In this document: positions 17,184-28,647 of the stretch, piece after piece
How the letters are laid out: the number at the start of each line of letters is the position of its first letter
How positions within the stretch are numbered: position 1 is the first letter of the stretch
NCBI RefSeq assembly: GCF_000763495.1
Contig: NZ_CP009576.1
Coordinates: forward strand, 2,647,001 to 2,711,000
Direction: 5' to 3'
Length of the DNA stretch: 64,000 nt
Source: Listeria ivanovii subsp. londoniensis
GTDB taxonomy: Bacteria > Bacillota > Bacilli > Lactobacillales > Listeriaceae
Notes under the pieces: model-generated
The model's input: only the letters and a program-made list of their open reading frames with translations
What the model was told of the DNA's origin: nothing
Databases searched by the model: none
Made by a program: the position numbers and the translations under genes

Positions 17184-17648
17184 CTATTGTTGGCGTTCTT
17201 TGAAAGCACGCTCAATATCACGTTTTGCTTCTTTTTGTTTTAAATCTTGACGCTTATCGTATTTCTTTTTACCTCTAGCTACTCCAATTAAGACTTTTGC
17301 GTAGCCATCTTTAATATACATTTTTAGCGGAACAATCGAATAACCAGACTCTTTTGTTTCTCCAATTAAACGGCTAATTTGTTTTTTATGAAGTAGCAAC
17401 TTGCGCGTTCGTAGTGGGTCGTGGTTGTAGCGGTTCCCTTGTTCGTATGGGCTAATGTGCATATTGTGTAAAAAAATTTCCCCTTTATCAATACGTGCAT
17501 AGGAATCTTTTAAGTTTACCCGTGCATTTCTAACGGATTTAATTTCAGTACCTTGCAGGACAATGCCAGCCTCAAAAGTTTCTTCAATTGCGTAATCGTG
17601 GCGCGCTTTTTTATTTTGCGCGACTAGCTTACCATCACCTTTTGGCAT
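17184..17648 (-). CDS. smpB: SsrA-binding protein SmpB
   Basis: 154 residues, the normal length. Landmarks are [47 protein letters not shown] and the basic C-terminal tail with [19 protein letters not shown]. SmpB binds tmRNA and delivers it to stalled ribosomes, where the C-terminal helix enters the empty mRNA channel. It starts 15 bases after rnr, in a secG-est-rnr-smpB order. In many Firmicutes ssrA follows directly, but here the glucan locus and Abi_2-linked region intervene. Confidence 0.97.
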
Positions 17649-17663
17649 AACTCCCCATCCTTT

Positions 17664-20045
17664 CTAGCGACGTTTTTTCTTTTTCGGGCTTTCTTTTGCT
17701 ACTCCTTGGTAAAAAGGTTTTTTCTTCTTTTTCTTTTTCGGTTTTGTATACCATTCGTCTTCTTTACGTTCTGATTTTGGTTTCGCGTCTTCTGTTTTAC
17801 CAGTTCGGCGTTTATTACGATTATTTTTTGTACTACTCTTAAAGTTTCTCGTTTTATCTATTGGTTTTTCACGTTGACGTTTCTGCTTTTCACTAACCGG
17901 ACCTGGTTTACCTTCACTGCGAAGTGCAAAATCAATTTCGCGAGCGTCTACGTCTACTTTTGTTACTTCCACCTCTACTTCATCACCAATACGATAAATT
18001 TGACCTGTACGTTCACCAATCATCGCTAATTGGTTTTGGTGAAATTTGAAGTAATCACCTTTCATAGCACTAACGTGAACTAAACCTTCAATTGTTGTAG
18101 GTAGTTCAATAAATAAGCCAAAATTCGTTACAGAACTAATGATACCTATAAAACGTTCGCCAACTTTATCAACCATGAATTCCGTTTTCTTGAGTTCATC
18201 GGTTTCACGTTCTGCTTCCACTGCACGACGTTCCATTTTAGAGCTATGTTCAGCAATCTCAGGAAGCTCCTCAGCACGTTTTTCTAGTGTTTCTGGACGA
18301 ACATCTCCGTTAATTAAATACTCTCTAATTAGCCTGTGAACGATCAAATCCGGATAACGTCTGATTGGTGATGTAAAATGCGTATAAAAGTCTGTTGATA
18401 AACCAAAATGTCCTGCGCTTACTGTATCATACTTCGCTTGTTGCATAGAACGAAGCATCACAGTTGAAACGACCATTTCTTCAGGCTTCCCTTTTACTTC
18501 TTCTAGCACTTGTTGTAGGGCCGCTGGATGAATATCATTAGCAGTCCCTTTAACAATTAAGCCGAAATTAGTAATAAATTCAAAGAAACGAGCTAGTTTA
18601 TCTTCTTTTGGATCTTCATGAATACGATAAATAAATGGTACATCCATCCAGTGGAAATGTTCTGCCACTGTTTCGTTTGCCGCAAGCATAAATTCTTCAA
18701 TCAAGTGCTCACCAGCTGAACGTTCGCGCATTACAACAGCTTCTGGATGTCCATCTTCATCAACTACTACACGAGCTTCTTTAAAATCAAAATCAATCGC
18801 ACCACGTTTTTCCCGTTTAGTTCGAAGTATTTCTGCTAAATTTTGCATTGCTTCAAGCATTGGAACGATAGCTGCATACTTTTCGCGTAATGCTTCCTCT
18901 TTTTCAACTAAAATGTCGTTTACATCCGTATAGGTCATTCTTTCTGTTGTTTTAATGATGCTTTCAAAAATTTCATGATTGACTACATGACCATCTGCAT
19001 CAATTTCCATTTCACAACTCATGGTAAAACGGTCTACTTGCGGGTTAAGCGAGCAAATTCCATTCGATAGTTTATGTGGCAACATCGGAATTACCCGGTC
19101 AACCAAATAAACACTCGTTCCGCGATCTTGCGCTTCGACATCAAGCGGCGAGCCTTCTGTCACATAATGGGTTACATCCGCAATATGAACGCCCAGCTTC
19201 CAATTGCCATTCGGAAGTTGTTTAACAGTAACCGCATCATCTAAATCTTTAGCATCTGCCCCATCGATCGTAATAATCATTTGATCTCGTAAATCACGGC
19301 GGTTACCAATATCCGATGTGTTAACTACATCTGGCGCTTTGCTTACTTGTTCCATCACTTCTTCCGGGAATCCGATAGAAATGCCATGTTTATGGATAAT
19401 CGATAAAATATCCACCCCAGGATCATTTCGGTGGCCAATAATTGATTTTACAACACCTCTAGAACGAGCATGTCCGGTTGCATATTCGGTTAATTCGACG
19501 ATAACTTTATGGCCATCTACTGGTTTTAAGCCATCTTCTAAATCAATTTCCACTTCTCCAAATAAGCGCTTATCATCAGGGATAACAATTGGCGTGCCAG
19601 CTAAATCTTCCATATAAGTTCCAACAATTTGCGTGGTTTTCCGCTCGACGATTTTCTTAATAGTACCCTCTGCTAAATTATCACTCTTACGTTTTGTGAT
19701 AGTCGCAAAAACCAAGTCTCCGTTCATTGCATCTTTCACTTCATTTGGCGGGATAAAGATATCATCTAATTCTTTCTCTTCTGGGAGAACAAAGCCAAAA
19801 CCACGTTCATGAGCACGGAATGTTCCTTTTACCAAATCCATTTTTTCAGGTAGGGCATACCGATTCTTCCTTGAGCGGACAATAGTTCCGGAATCTTCCA
19901 GTTTTACTAAGGATTTGACCATTAATTTAAAATCATCTGCATTATTTAAAGCGATTTCTATCTCTAAATCTTCTAACGCGAATGTTTTATTCGGCGTTTC
20001 AGTTAATAGATTAATAATTTTTTCTTCCATTTGTTTTTGTTCCAC
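17664..20045 (-). CDS. rnr: Ribonuclease R
   Basis: 793 residues. An N-terminal winged-helix (about 1-60) and two cold-shock domains (about 65-230) precede the RNB catalytic domain (about 245-575), with the magnesium-binding aspartates in IDGADAKDLDDAVTV. The S1 domain is at about 625-705 (GIISSVTNFGLFIELPTT), followed by a Lys/Arg-rich tail. RNase R is a processive 3'-5' exonuclease that degrades structured RNA and tmRNA-tagged non-stop mRNAs, so its linkage to smpB makes functional sense. The RBS is GAGAGGAGGGA-like, before the start at 20045. Confidence 0.96.
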   Translation of the reverse strand: MEQKQMEEKIINLLTETPNKTFALEDLEIEIALNNADDFKLMVKSLVKLEDSGTIVRSRKNRYALPEKMDLVKGTFRAHERGFGFVLPEEKELDDIFIPPNEVKDAMNGDLVFATITKRKSDNLAEGTIKKIVERKTTQIVGTYMEDLAGTPIVIPDDKRLFGEVEIDLEDGLKPVDGHKVIVELTEYATGHARSRGVVKSIIGHRNDPGVDILSIIHKHGISIGFPEEVMEQVSKAPDVVNTSDIGNRRDLRDQMIITIDGADAKDLDDAVTVKQLPNGNWKLGVHIADVTHYVTEGSPLDVEAQDRGTSVYLVDRVIPMLPHKLSNGICSLNPQVDRFTMSCEMEIDADGHVVNHEIFESIIKTTERMTYTDVNDILVEKEEALREKYAAIVPMLEAMQNLAEILRTKREKRGAIDFDFKEARVVVDEDGHPEAVVMRERSAGEHLIEEFMLAANETVAEHFHWMDVPFIYRIHEDPKEDKLARFFEFITNFGLIVKGTANDIHPAALQQVLEEVKGKPEEMVVSTVMLRSMQQAKYDTVSAGHFGLSTDFYTHFTSPIRRYPDLIVHRLIREYLINGDVRPETLEKRAEELPEIAEHSSKMERRAVEAERETDELKKTEFMVDKVGERFIGIISSVTNFGLFIELPTTIEGLVHVSAMKGDYFKFHQNQLAMIGERTGQIYRIGDEVEVEVTKVDVDAREIDFALRSEGKPGPVSEKQKRQREKPIDKTRNFKSSTKNNRNKRRTGKTEDAKPKSERKEDEWYTKPKKKKKKKPFYQGVAKESPKKKKRR

Positions 20046-20078
20046 TTCTGTCCCTCCTCTCTCTGTTTTAAAAATTGT

Positions 20079-20825
20079 TTATTCTTGCCAGTCTAGACTA
20101 TCTAAAAAGGTTAAAATAGCTTGATTTACTTCTTTTCGTTCTTTATCTAGTGTTATTACATGACCAGAATTTTTGAACCAATGTAATTCTTTTTCTGTTG
20201 ACTCCACTGTATCATAAATGAACTGTGCTCCGCTTACATCGACCATATCATCTTTTTCCCCCTGAACAACCATAATTGGGGCATAAATCATATCCATTTC
20301 AGCAGCTACACCATTTATTTCATCTTTTAGTTTTGCAATGGTATTCATTGGCGCGTCTTTGTATGCCAACATTTCATTATCAATTTGTTCCGGATTTTTA
20401 CCTTCTAATTTTTTATAATTACGAACATAATCTAAAAAGCCTTGGATTATTGGAGACGAGCTATCCATTCTTGTTGGAGTACTCATGGCTATAATTCCCT
20501 TTAACGGTTTAGAAAAACCTAATTTTAATGAAAAAAGTGCCCCTAGTGAAAGTCCAGCCACAGCTATTTCTTTATAACCAAGCGATTTTAAGTGGTCATA
20601 TGCTGTAAGAACATCTTCCCACCATTCTTTTGGGCCTGTTTGTAATAATAAATCTGGTGATACGCCGTGACCTCTGTATTGAGGTGCATAACATGTGTAA
20701 TTATTTTCTTGTAAAAACCTACCTAGAATTCTCACATCCGCTGAGCTTCCTGTAAATCCATGTAAAAGCAATACTGCCCGAGGACCTTTTTCGAATAAAA
20801 ATGGTTGTGGTGGTGTTATTTTCAT
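20079..20825 (-). CDS. Carboxylesterase/monoacylglycerol lipase-type alpha/beta hydrolase
   Basis: 248 residues. VLLLHGFTGSSADV gives the oxyanion region, GLSLGALFSL carries the nucleophile serine in a G-x-S-x-G elbow, EKDDMVD the acid and NSGHVITLD the histidine. This is the Est30-like carboxylesterase usually found between secG and rnr in Firmicutes. Substrates are short- to medium-chain esters. ATG 20825 follows GGAGCGA. It is paralogous to the protein at 21517-22260, which lacks the serine. Confidence 0.9.
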   Translation of the reverse strand: MKITPPQPFLFEKGPRAVLLLHGFTGSSADVRILGRFLQENNYTCYAPQYRGHGVSPDLLLQTGPKEWWEDVLTAYDHLKSLGYKEIAVAGLSLGALFSLKLGFSKPLKGIIAMSTPTRMDSSSPIIQGFLDYVRNYKKLEGKNPEQIDNEMLAYKDAPMNTIAKLKDEINGVAAEMDMIYAPIMVVQGEKDDMVDVSGAQFIYDTVESTEKELHWFKNSGHVITLDKERKEVNQAILTFLDSLDWQE

Positions 20826-20933
20826 AGTAACTATCGCTCCTTGATTCTTTTGGGAGTTTTGTCGTGTTAGTTATTTTTATTAGGTGCGCCTTATGTTGAA
20901 ATTCTTAGGCGCGAGTTTATTGTTTTTTATTCT

Positions 20934-21119
20934 CTTGGGTTTTCTCTATTTGGTGGATACTTCCGTTTTTTTGGAAACAACGCTTCACTTTGTTACGCCT
21001 TGTATTGGAGTTCTTTGCTAGTTCATTGTTTTTAGTTCCTTGGGTTTTCTCTATTTGGTGGATACTTCCGTTTTTTTGGAAACAACGCTTCACTTTGTTA
21101 CGCCTTGTATTGGAGTTCT
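20934..21119. repeat. Tandem 105-bp direct duplication in the est-secG intergenic region
   Basis: Positions 20934-21014 and 21039-21119 are 81 bp identical, starting CTTGGGTTTTCTC and ending ATTGGAGTTCT, with a partly similar linker of about 24 bp. The period is 105 bp. I see no open frame in it. It fills most of the gene-free stretch 20826-21193. Confidence 0.9.
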
Positions 21120-21153
21120 AGGGAAGCTTAGTACGCTTCCTGAGAACTCCAAT
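21109..21153. other. Long intergenic hairpin
   Basis: ATTGGAGTTCT then GGGAAGC pairs with GCTTCC then AGAACTCCAAT around a seven-base loop. It begins at the end of the second repeat copy and abuts the secG terminator; read on the plus strand it is followed by an A run rather than a T run. Confidence 0.6.
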
Positions 21154-21155
21154 AA

Positions 21156-21185
21156 AAAACCACCTAAATTTTCATTCAGGTGGTT
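21156..21185 (-). terminator. secG terminator
   Basis: The reverse strand AACCACCT...AGGTGGTT stem is followed by a T run, nine bases after the secG stop. Confidence 0.8.
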
Positions 21186-21193
21186 AACTCTCG

Positions 21194-21427
21194 TTACTGT
21201 ACAAAGTATGCCAGTGCAATTAGTATTACGAAGAAAACAATGGATAGAACGATGGTTGTACGATGTAAAATAAGTTCTAGTCCTCTTGCTTTTTGTTTAC
21301 CGAATAATTGCTCAGCTCCACCAGAGATGGCGCCGGATAGGCCAGCACTTTTACCTGGTTGAAGTATGATAACTGTAATTAACAGTACTGATACGATGAT
21401 AAGTAAGACCGTTAAAACTGTACTCAT
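21194..21427 (-). CDS. secG: Preprotein translocase subunit SecG
   Basis: 77 residues with two transmembrane helices (about 3-22 and 52-74) linked by the conserved [26 protein letters not shown]. SecG is the small subunit of the SecYEG channel and aids SecA-driven export. AGGAGG precedes the ATG. It has its own terminator, so coupling to the downstream esterase-rnr genes would need read-through or another promoter. Confidence 0.96.
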   Translation of the reverse strand: MSTVLTVLLIIVSVLLITVIILQPGKSAGLSGAISGGAEQLFGKQKARGLELILHRTTIVLSIVFFVILIALAYFVQ

Positions 21428-21516
21428 TGTTCTTTCCTCCTAAAACCGCCCAATTTGACTAAAGATAATTTTACCATATTTGTGATTATACGTAAAGACT
21501 TGTTTCGATACAATCA

Positions 21517-22260
21517 TTAAACAACTTTTTCTTCTAGCCAAACTAAATCGTCCAAGAAGTAGATTAAGTCTTCTTCTAATATATCTTTTTCACAGTCATT
21601 AACAATATCGTGACCTGATCCAGCATAGAAGCACAATTGTTTATCATCTGTGTGAATGTGTTTGAAAATATAATTAGCGTTATCTGCATCGATTTCTTCA
21701 TCTTGGCAGCCCTGACCAATCATAGTTGGAACGTGAATTTTCTCGATATCTTTTGCAACATTTTTGTAAAAACTAGCACGTGCTTCCGTCATGATATCAA
21801 TCTCAGGAAGGTAGTTTTTCAACATATTGTCGGCTTCTTGTTCTACTATACCTTGTTTCTTTAATTGTTTAGTTAAATAGTTTTCGATTGGAATATAACG
21901 CATTTTGCGGTTCACATTGGCACATAGTGGAACAATTGCTTTTGGTGAAAATGATTCTGCCATTTTGAGTGCAAAAACACCACCCATAGCTACTCCGACA
22001 ATTGCAATTTCATTATATCCATCTTTTTCAAGTTGACGATATCCAGCCACCGCATCTTCATACCACATTTCCGGTGTTGTTTTCAAGAAAATAGCAGGTT
22101 CATCCCCGTGCCCCCTAAAATTTGGCGCATGTACTGTGTACCCATTTTCTGCTAGAATTTCTCCAAGTTCTCTTACGTCTTCTGTAGTCCCTGCAAAGCC
22201 ATGCAAGAGCAAAACAGCACGATTTCCCGCTTTTAACGTAAAGCTACGATCCGCACTCAT
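21517..22260 (-). CDS. Alpha/beta hydrolase (esterase-like) lacking the nucleophile serine
   Basis: 247 residues, paralogous to the esterase at 20079-20825. The HGFAGTTEDVRELGE oxyanion region, a GQGCQDEEID acid region and the GSGHDIV histidine are present. The nucleophile elbow, however, reads IVGVAMGGVFAL: alanine where the family has serine (codon GCT in the DNA). It is therefore probably catalytically inactive, or uses a different mechanism. It ends in an acidic tail. It is transcribed on its own, upstream of secG. Confidence 0.82.
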   Translation of the reverse strand: MSADRSFTLKAGNRAVLLLHGFAGTTEDVRELGEILAENGYTVHAPNFRGHGDEPAIFLKTTPEMWYEDAVAGYRQLEKDGYNEIAIVGVAMGGVFALKMAESFSPKAIVPLCANVNRKMRYIPIENYLTKQLKKQGIVEQEADNMLKNYLPEIDIMTEARASFYKNVAKDIEKIHVPTMIGQGCQDEEIDADNANYIFKHIHTDDKQLCFYAGSGHDIVNDCEKDILEEDLIYFLDDLVWLEEKVV

Positions 22261-22442
22261 TTTTACGCAATCCTCCTAATATCATCACTTTTATAATCCA
22301 CTCCATTGTAGCTCATATCAATTAAATAAGCTAACTTTTGAGTTCTGACCAATAGACCAATATTAACCCTATCTCTTAAAGTTGTCAAATACTTTTTCCT
22401 CACATTTGAAACACCCTGATATGAAAGGGTTTTTGGTATATT

Positions 22443-23162
22443 TCAATTGTGAATTTTTACGCTTAAACGAGAAAAAAAAGTGTGAATTAACTGTAACAAC
22501 TGCTTTGGATTTTGCCGTGGTAAAAAATGAGTTCCATTATTTATAATTTCCATCTCGCCACGTTGAACGGAATGAATCATTTTCTGTGTATCTTCTGAAG
22601 AAATCATATCAAACTCACCTATCACAGCTAAAAGCGGCGCACTAATTTTCTGTAAGTCCGCCTCTGACATATGCGGATGATAAATTGTCAAAGCCAGTTG
22701 GCGTTTCATTCGATCGAAAAAGCGGCTAAATGGCGCAAAAATACTCGCTACACCATAAGCAATCCGACAAAATAAATCTGGCAAGAACCGAATTTGATTA
22801 ACATGATAATTTGTTCCAATCACAACAGATGCAATTTGGCGACTCGGCTGCATTTTCCCCATTACTAAAGAAATAATCCCACCATCGCTATAGCCAACAA
22901 CTTTATATTTATCAATTTTTAAAAAATCAAGTAGCGAGAGCATATCTAATGCCATTATTTCAAAATCTAGCGGCGTAGTTCCGGCGTCACTTTGACCATG
23001 GCCTCGGCTATCTACTGCTATCACCATATGATCAATCGCTAAGTCGTCTGTCATACGCTTCATCGCACGGTGACTTTGACCATTCCCATGAATTAACAGA
23101 ATGGGCTCTCCCTCACCAACAATTTTATAAAATATGTTAATTCCATTGATTTCTGCAATCAT
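22443..23162 (-). CDS. Alpha/beta-fold hydrolase
   Basis: 239 residues. ILLIHGNGQSHRAM, AVDSRGHGQSD, a GYSDGGIISL nucleophile elbow, GEFDMIS acid and NGTHFLPRQNP histidine are all in place, so it should be active. It belongs to the large MhpC/RsbQ-like family; the substrate is unknown. AAGGAGAAA precedes the ATG. Confidence 0.85.
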   Translation of the reverse strand: MIAEINGINIFYKIVGEGEPILLIHGNGQSHRAMKRMTDDLAIDHMVIAVDSRGHGQSDAGTTPLDFEIMALDMLSLLDFLKIDKYKVVGYSDGGIISLVMGKMQPSRQIASVVIGTNYHVNQIRFLPDLFCRIAYGVASIFAPFSRFFDRMKRQLALTIYHPHMSEADLQKISAPLLAVIGEFDMISSEDTQKMIHSVQRGEMEIINNGTHFLPRQNPKQLLQLIHTFFSRLSVKIHN

Positions 23163-23266
23163 AAAGCATTTCTCCTTGTGGAAACTTTTACTACCCTTAT
23201 TTTACACCTGATTATACTTGATTTCATATAAAATTGCATTGTTTTTTATCGTAATTAAATGAAAAT

Positions 23267-23299
23267 ACGTCTGATTCCATTATCGCTAGAATCAGACGT
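23267..23299 (-). terminator. Terminator after the 55-residue protein gene
   Basis: ACGTCTGATTC...GAATCAGACGT, an 11-bp perfect stem, with T-rich sequence on the reverse strand. Confidence 0.75.
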
Positions 23300-23304
23300 A
23301 TTAT

Positions 23305-23472
23305 TTATTTCATGAGTCTTCGATGGAATTGTTGTTGCGGCATATCTGCATGGATGATTTTCTTCGGTACAGAATGCTTTTCGGCTAAGGGGTGGTTTTT
23401 TTCATGCACCACAGCGTCTTTGATTTTTGGAGTTTCGAGCACTTTTGAGGTCTGAGTATTTTTTACTTTCAT
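23305..23472 (-). CDS. Small basic hypothetical protein, 55 residues, sigma-B type
   Basis: ATG 23472 lies eight bases after AGGAGG; an ATG at 23478 is too close to the RBS. It encodes a 55-residue hydrophilic protein starting MKVKNTQTSKVLETPKIKD and ending QQQFHRRLMK, with no signal peptide or membrane segment. A sigma-B promoter just upstream and a terminator downstream frame it as an independent stress gene. The function is unknown; it has the composition of an intrinsically disordered protein. Confidence 0.8.
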   Translation of the reverse strand: MKVKNTQTSKVLETPKIKDAVVHEKNHPLAEKHSVPKKIIHADMPQQQFHRRLMK

Positions 23473-23496
23473 CAGCATTACCTCCTATGTCAAACA

Positions 23497-23521
23497 TTAC
23501 CCCATTAGTTATTTTTAAAAC
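23497..23521 (-). promoter_or_regulatory. Sigma-B promoter of the 55-residue protein gene
   Basis: The reverse strand has GTTT (23518-23521), 15 bases, then GGGTAA (23497-23502). The predicted start of transcription is a few bases before the RBS. Confidence 0.7.
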
Positions 23522-23526
23522 AGAAA

Positions 23527-23560
23527 AAACACCGCGAAAATTTTACTTTTCGCGGTGTTT
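23527..23560 (-). terminator. Terminator of the glycolytic operon
   Basis: AAACACCGCGAAAA and TTTTCGCGGTGTTT form a 14-bp perfect stem just after eno. Confidence 0.88.
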
Positions 23561-23579
23561 AGCGTTTTATTCAATCAAC

Positions 23580-24872
<1,293 letters not shown>

Positions 24873-24986
24873 TTATAATTCTCTCCTTTGTTGGATTCAT
24901 TTGAATGTAGATTCAAAGACCCATCCGTTTTTAAATTCGTTTTCATTGTAGCTCTGTTTACTAAAAAACTAAAGCAATAACTAACA

Positions 24987-26519
24987 TTATTTTTGAATTA
25001 AACTTTCGCCTGTCATTTCGGCAGGTTTTTCAACGCCGAGCAAATCAAGCATTGTTGGTGCTACGTCAGCCAGACGACCACCTTCACGAAGCGTTACACC
25101 TTTTTTCGTTACAATTACTGGAACTGGAACGGTAGTGTGTGCTGTGTGTGGTTTTCCTTCTGGAGTAGACATTGTTTCAGAGTTACCATGGTCGGCAAAA
25201 ATAATCGCTGAACCACCTTTTTCTAAAATAAGGTCTACTACACGGCCAAGATTTTCATCTACTGCTTCGATTGCCTTGATAGTTGGCTCAAGCATACCTG
25301 AGTGTCCAACCATGTCTGGGTTTGCAAAGTTTAAGATAATCGCATCGTGTTTGTCGTTTTTGATGTCTTCCACAAGTGCATCTGTAACTTCATATGCACT
25401 CATTTCAGGTTGCAAATCGTATGTTTCTACTTTTGGCGAATTAATTAGAATCCGGTTTTCACCAGGGAATTCTTCATTTCGTCCACCATTCATAAAGAAT
25501 GTTACATGCGGATATTTTTCCGTTTCGGCAATGCGAAGTTGTGAAAGTCCTTCATTAGAAAGTACTTCGCCAATTACATTTTTCATTTCAATTGGCTCAA
25601 ATGCAACTTCCGCATCAATGCTTGGGTTGTATAGAGTCATTGTAACGAATTTAATGTTTTTAGGGTGATCTGCCCCACGGTTGAAATGATCCCATTCTTT
25701 ATCAGTGAATGCATTAGAAAGTTGAATCGCACGGTCAGGACGGAAATTGAAGAAAATAACTGCATCGTTGTCTTTAACTGTTGCAACAGGTTTGCCATCT
25801 TTAGTAATGATAGCTGGAACAACGAATTCATCATTTTTGTCATTAGCATAAGAAGCTTTGACAAGTTCGATTGGATCTTCAAATTTTTCACCTTCAGCGC
25901 TTACGATTGCGTTATATGCTTTTTCAACACGTTCCCAGCGTTTGTCACGATCCATTGCGTAGAAGCGGCCAGAAACAGTTGCAATCGCGCCATAGTTTAA
26001 ATCACTAATCGCTTTTTGTAAAGTTTCTAAATACTCTACGGAAGATTGTGGAGCCACGTCACGTCCATCAAGGAAAGCATGGATGTACACGTTTTTCACG
26101 CCTTTATCTTTGGCTGTTTCAAGTAGTGCAACGAGGTGATTAATGTGACTGTGCACTCCACCATCTGAAAGCAAGCCAAACAAATGTAGGTCCGAGTTGT
26201 TTTCTTTTGTATAAGTGAAAGCATTGTTTAGGGCTTTATTCTCTTGGAATTCGCCTTCTTCAATTGCTTTATCAATACGTGTTAAGCTTTGGTAGACAAT
26301 CCGTCCAGCTCCGATGTTTGTATGACCAACTTCGGAGTTACCCATTTGACCTTCCGGAAGACCAACGTCAAGTCCAGCAGCTTTAAGTTCCCCATGAGGA
26401 AAATTAGCTAAGTAACGGTCAAAGTTTGGTTTGTTCGCTTGAGCTACAGCATTACCTACTGTTTCTGCACGTTTACCAAAACCATCGAGGATAATAATTG
26501 CTACAGGTGATTTACTCAT
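24987..26519 (-). CDS. gpmI: 2,3-bisphosphoglycerate-independent phosphoglycerate mutase
   Basis: 510 residues. The metal site begins [10 protein letters not shown]; the phosphoserine region is [14 protein letters not shown], and [10 protein letters not shown] closes the phosphatase-like half. It interconverts 3- and 2-phosphoglycerate and needs Mn2+. It starts one base after tpiA ends, with GGAGG inside tpiA, so the genes are translationally coupled. Confidence 0.97.
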   Translation of the reverse strand: MSKSPVAIIILDGFGKRAETVGNAVAQANKPNFDRYLANFPHGELKAAGLDVGLPEGQMGNSEVGHTNIGAGRIVYQSLTRIDKAIEEGEFQENKALNNAFTYTKENNSDLHLFGLLSDGGVHSHINHLVALLETAKDKGVKNVYIHAFLDGRDVAPQSSVEYLETLQKAISDLNYGAIATVSGRFYAMDRDKRWERVEKAYNAIVSAEGEKFEDPIELVKASYANDKNDEFVVPAIITKDGKPVATVKDNDAVIFFNFRPDRAIQLSNAFTDKEWDHFNRGADHPKNIKFVTMTLYNPSIDAEVAFEPIEMKNVIGEVLSNEGLSQLRIAETEKYPHVTFFMNGGRNEEFPGENRILINSPKVETYDLQPEMSAYEVTDALVEDIKNDKHDAIILNFANPDMVGHSGMLEPTIKAIEAVDENLGRVVDLILEKGGSAIIFADHGNSETMSTPEGKPHTAHTTVPVPVIVTKKGVTLREGGRLADVAPTMLDLLGVEKPAEMTGESLIQK

Positions 26520-26520
26520 T

Positions 26521-27321
<801 letters not shown>

Positions 27322-28512
27322 TTATTTGTCGCTAATGGAAGCAACACCAGGAAGCTCTTTACCTTCAAGATATTCTAGAGACGCACCGCCACCAGTGGAA
27401 ATATGTGTGAATTTGTCAGCAAAACCTAAGTCCATAGCCGCTGCTGCAGAATCCCCACCACCGATAATTGTAGTTGCATCAGTTAGGTTTGCAATAGCTT
27501 CACAAACGCCAATTGTACCTTTAGCAAAGTTGCTAAGTTCGAATACGCCCATTGGACCATTCCAAACAACTGTTTTAGCACCTTGAAGTTCTTTTGTAAA
27601 TAGGTCGATTGTAGCTTGACCGATATCAAGTCCCATTTCGTCAGCAGGAATACTATCTGCATCTACTGTATGGAAAGGAGCATCGTTACTGAATTCTTTA
27701 GAAACAACAGCATCAACTGGTAATACTAATTTGTCGCCAGCTTTTTCAAGTAAGCCTTTAGCAAGTTCGACTTTATCTGCTTCTAAAAGAGATTTACCGA
27801 TTTCTTGACCTTGAGCTGCCATGAAAGTGAAAGTCATTCCTCCACCAACAAGTACTTTGTCTGCTTTTGTAAGTAAGTTTTCAATCACACCGATTTTGTC
27901 AGAAACTTTAGCGCCACCTAGGATTGCTACTAGAGGACGAGCTGGATTGTCAACTACACCGCCGATAAATTTGATTTCTTTCTCCATCAAAAATCCTGCC
28001 GCTGATTCTAGGTTAGAAGCGATTCCAACGTTAGACGCGTGCGCACGGTGAGCTGTACCAAAAGCGTCATTCACGAAAACGTCGCCTAGGCTAGCCCAGT
28101 ATTTTCCAAGTTCTGGATCATTTTTGCTTTCTTTTTTACCGTCAATATCTTCAAAACGTGTATTTTCAAAAAGAAGTACTTCGCCGTCTTTTAAATCAGC
28201 AATTGCTCTTTCAAGTTCTGGACCACGAGTAGCAGGAACGAATTTCACTTCTTTTCCAAGTAATTCGCTTAAACGAGCGGCTACTGGACGAAGAGATTTC
28301 CCTTCTTTATCTTCTTCAGTTTTTACTTTTCCAAGGTGTGAAAATAGGATTGCTTTACCGTTTTGTTCTAAGATGTATTCGATAGTTGGAAGTGCTGCTA
28401 CGATACGGTTATCGTTGGTAATTTTACCGTCTTTCATTGGCACGTTAAAGTCAACACGAACTAAAACTTTTTTGTCTTTTAAATCTAAATCAGTTACAAC
28501 TTTTTTAGCCAT
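27322..28512 (-). CDS. pgk: Phosphoglycerate kinase
   Basis: 396 residues. [13 protein letters not shown] at the N-terminus, [10 protein letters not shown] mid-chain and the nucleotide-binding VGGGMTF and GGGDSAAA loops are intact. It makes ATP from 1,3-bisphosphoglycerate. GGAGG precedes the ATG. A hairpin separates it from gap, so expression relative to gap is probably reduced. Confidence 0.98.
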   Translation of the reverse strand: MAKKVVTDLDLKDKKVLVRVDFNVPMKDGKITNDNRIVAALPTIEYILEQNGKAILFSHLGKVKTEEDKEGKSLRPVAARLSELLGKEVKFVPATRGPELERAIADLKDGEVLLFENTRFEDIDGKKESKNDPELGKYWASLGDVFVNDAFGTAHRAHASNVGIASNLESAAGFLMEKEIKFIGGVVDNPARPLVAILGGAKVSDKIGVIENLLTKADKVLVGGGMTFTFMAAQGQEIGKSLLEADKVELAKGLLEKAGDKLVLPVDAVVSKEFSNDAPFHTVDADSIPADEMGLDIGQATIDLFTKELQGAKTVVWNGPMGVFELSNFAKGTIGVCEAIANLTDATTIIGGGDSAAAAMDLGFADKFTHISTGGGASLEYLEGKELPGVASISDK

Positions 28513-28567
28513 TTTAGAGTTCCTCCATTGATTTTAAAGGATTAGGGTTGCCCCCGTTATTTCAGAA

Positions 28568-28599
28568 AATAAGCGGAAACAATAGTGTCTCCGCTTATT
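28568..28599 (-). terminator. gap-pgk intercistronic hairpin
   Basis: AATAAGCGG...CCGCTTATT with extended pairing across AAACA/TGT. It lies in the 135-base gap between gap and pgk and may be a partial terminator or an mRNA 3' stabiliser for cggR-gap. Confidence 0.65.
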
Positions 28600-28647
28600 C
28601 TTGTTATTGCTGAAGTGACGAGCACCTCAGTAAAATTAATCTGCTAA

